Below are positions 13,896 through 14,732 of a stretch of 14,732 bases of DNA, piece by piece. The stretch covers positions 1-14,732 of the forward strand of contig JAKLJP010000092.1 of NCBI GenBank assembly GCA_023151115.1, given 5' to 3'. Within the stretch, counting starts at the first letter, position 1, and every line of letters begins with the position of its first letter. Under the pieces are notes generated by a model, which saw only the letters and a list, made by a program, of their open reading frames with translations, was not told the DNA's origin and made no database searches. Both the position numbers and the translations under genes were made by a program. The DNA comes from Anaerolineae bacterium. GTDB lineage: Bacteria; Chloroflexota; Anaerolineae; 4572-78; J111.

Positions 13896-14691
13896 TTATT
13901 CGGTCCTCCACGACTCAGCAAGCAGTTCCAGCGCTGCCGCAGACACATCCTCGACCGGCACATCGGCTACAAAAGAGGCGGTATGCTCGCAGTTATCGTC
14001 CAGGCAGTTGCGGCCGCAGACGGGACAGGTCAGTCGCCACGAAACCAACGGGCGCTGGCGGAGGCGAATTAACGGACCTCTATTAATCAAATTGCCAATC
14101 CAGTAGATGCCCACCGTTGCTGCACCCACTGCCCCGGCCAGGTGAACCGGCCCCGAGTCATTCGAGACTACCACCCGGCAGCGAGAAAGCAGCCCGGCCA
14201 GGCTGCCCAGCGAGAGACGCTGACACAAATTCTGAGCTTCACCCCCCCAACGCCTCAACCAGCGCCTCGACGAGGGTGCCTTCTGACCCCACTCCTGTGA
14301 CGACAACATCCGCCCCGGCCGCCTGCAATCTCTGCCCCACCGCCGCAAACTTTTCGACCGGCCAGCAGCGCCGGAGGTCGGTAGCCCCCGGATGGAGGGC
14401 GACGACAGGACCGCTGGCTAACTGCGGCACAACCTGGTAAGCTTCAGCTAAATCTTCGGCGGTCACGGTTAATTGAGGCTCTAAACTTACCGGCGCGGCT
14501 CCGACCAAACCCACCACCTCCAGGAGGCGTAAAATTTCCGGTTGATAAAGGGTATACGGCGTCCAACGCTCCAGCGGCGGCGCATCCTGGGCGCGCATTC
14601 CTACAGTATGCCGAGCGCCCAGGCGAGTCACAAAAGGGTTTGAGTAGCGCCCGCCGCCCATGCTTGACAAGTTAAGGAAAGGAGAGATTTG
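13896..14691 (-). pseudogene. Glycosyltransferase family 9 (heptosyltransferase-like), frameshifted and 5'-truncated
   Basis: Two overlapping frames make one GT9 protein. The first (from 14691, codons before the TTG at 14670 still reading ISPFLNLSSMGGGRYSNPF) has VALHPGATDLRRCWPVEKFAAVG and VVTGVGSEG. It stops at TGA 14239-14241 after a run of seven G (14242-14248 as C on the plus strand). The second resumes with GGEAQNLCQRLSLGSLAGLL, SNDSGPVHLAGAVGAATVGIYW (the GT9 signature) and CPVCGRNCLDDNCEHTASFV, ending at 13896. With six G instead of seven the reading is continuous, so one inserted G explains the break; a sequence error is possible. The N-terminal domain (about 90 residues) is absent because at 14690 a candidate IS end begins. 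GT9 enzymes add sugars to surface glycans in the cytoplasm. Confidence 0.75.
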
Positions 14692-14732
14692 TCAAATCGA
14701 GAAAATAACGTAAGTTAAAGGGATGGCCAAAC
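14690..14732 (+). mobile_element. Candidate insertion-sequence terminus, element extending right of the window
   Basis: TGTCAAATCGAGAAAATAACG starts at 14690, exactly where the GT9 reading frame loses sense (in-frame TGA at 14692-14694). The same TGTCAA ... ATCGAGAAAA-ATAA pattern lies at 62-30 on the minus strand. The element's body and transposase are outside the window, so the family (IS21-like is my best guess) is unproven. Confidence 0.4.

Overview
The window looks like an exopolysaccharide / cell-surface glycan locus from a Chloroflexota bacterium, probably Anaerolineae-like. The lineage call is inference. It rests on the gene mix, on a secreted protein ending in a short hydrophobic FLPLISKG tail (a C-terminus I associate with Chloroflexi exported proteins), and on several intergenic palindromes of a type common in such genomes. 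No rRNA, tRNA, CRISPR array or convincing promoter was seen.

Layout. 1-598 is AT-rich and has no gene; it holds a candidate insertion-sequence end (1-62) and a perfect-armed hairpin (449-508). 599-1091 is a scar: the first 26 codons of an unknown membrane protein run into the end of an IS1-like element whose transposase keeps only its C-terminal part. That in turn runs into an N-terminally truncated GT4 glycosyltransferase (1104-1937). Two palindromic repeats follow, and the second directly abuts a polysaccharide deacetylase that has lost its N-terminus (2190-2990). Two tandem paralogous exported proteins come next. The first (2993-5020) has a C-terminal beta-propeller-like region. The second (5136-6548) has an extra N-terminal module and is split by an in-frame TAG. 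A 48-bp palindrome lies between them.

6545-12390 is the intact core, six tightly packed same-strand genes: GT4 glycosyltransferase, membrane GT2 glycosyltransferase, acyl carrier protein, FkbH-like HAD protein, VOC (epimerase/glyoxalase-like) protein and GNAT-type acyltransferase. The likely theme is assembly of a sugar chain plus an ACP-bound C3 (glyceryl-type) acyl group that the GNAT protein could transfer onto it. That last step is inference. On the minus strand follow a secreted DUF4832-like protein (12397-13545), probably internally deleted; a cruciform-forming repeat (13559-13649); a bidirectional terminator; a LuxR HTH relic; and a GT9 glycosyltransferase with a G7 frameshift and an interrupted 5' end, beyond which a second candidate IS end begins (14690).

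The contrast is striking: an intact six-gene operon lies between flanks in which nearly every gene is truncated, frameshifted or nonsense-mutated, with repeats or IS sequence at several of the breakpoints.
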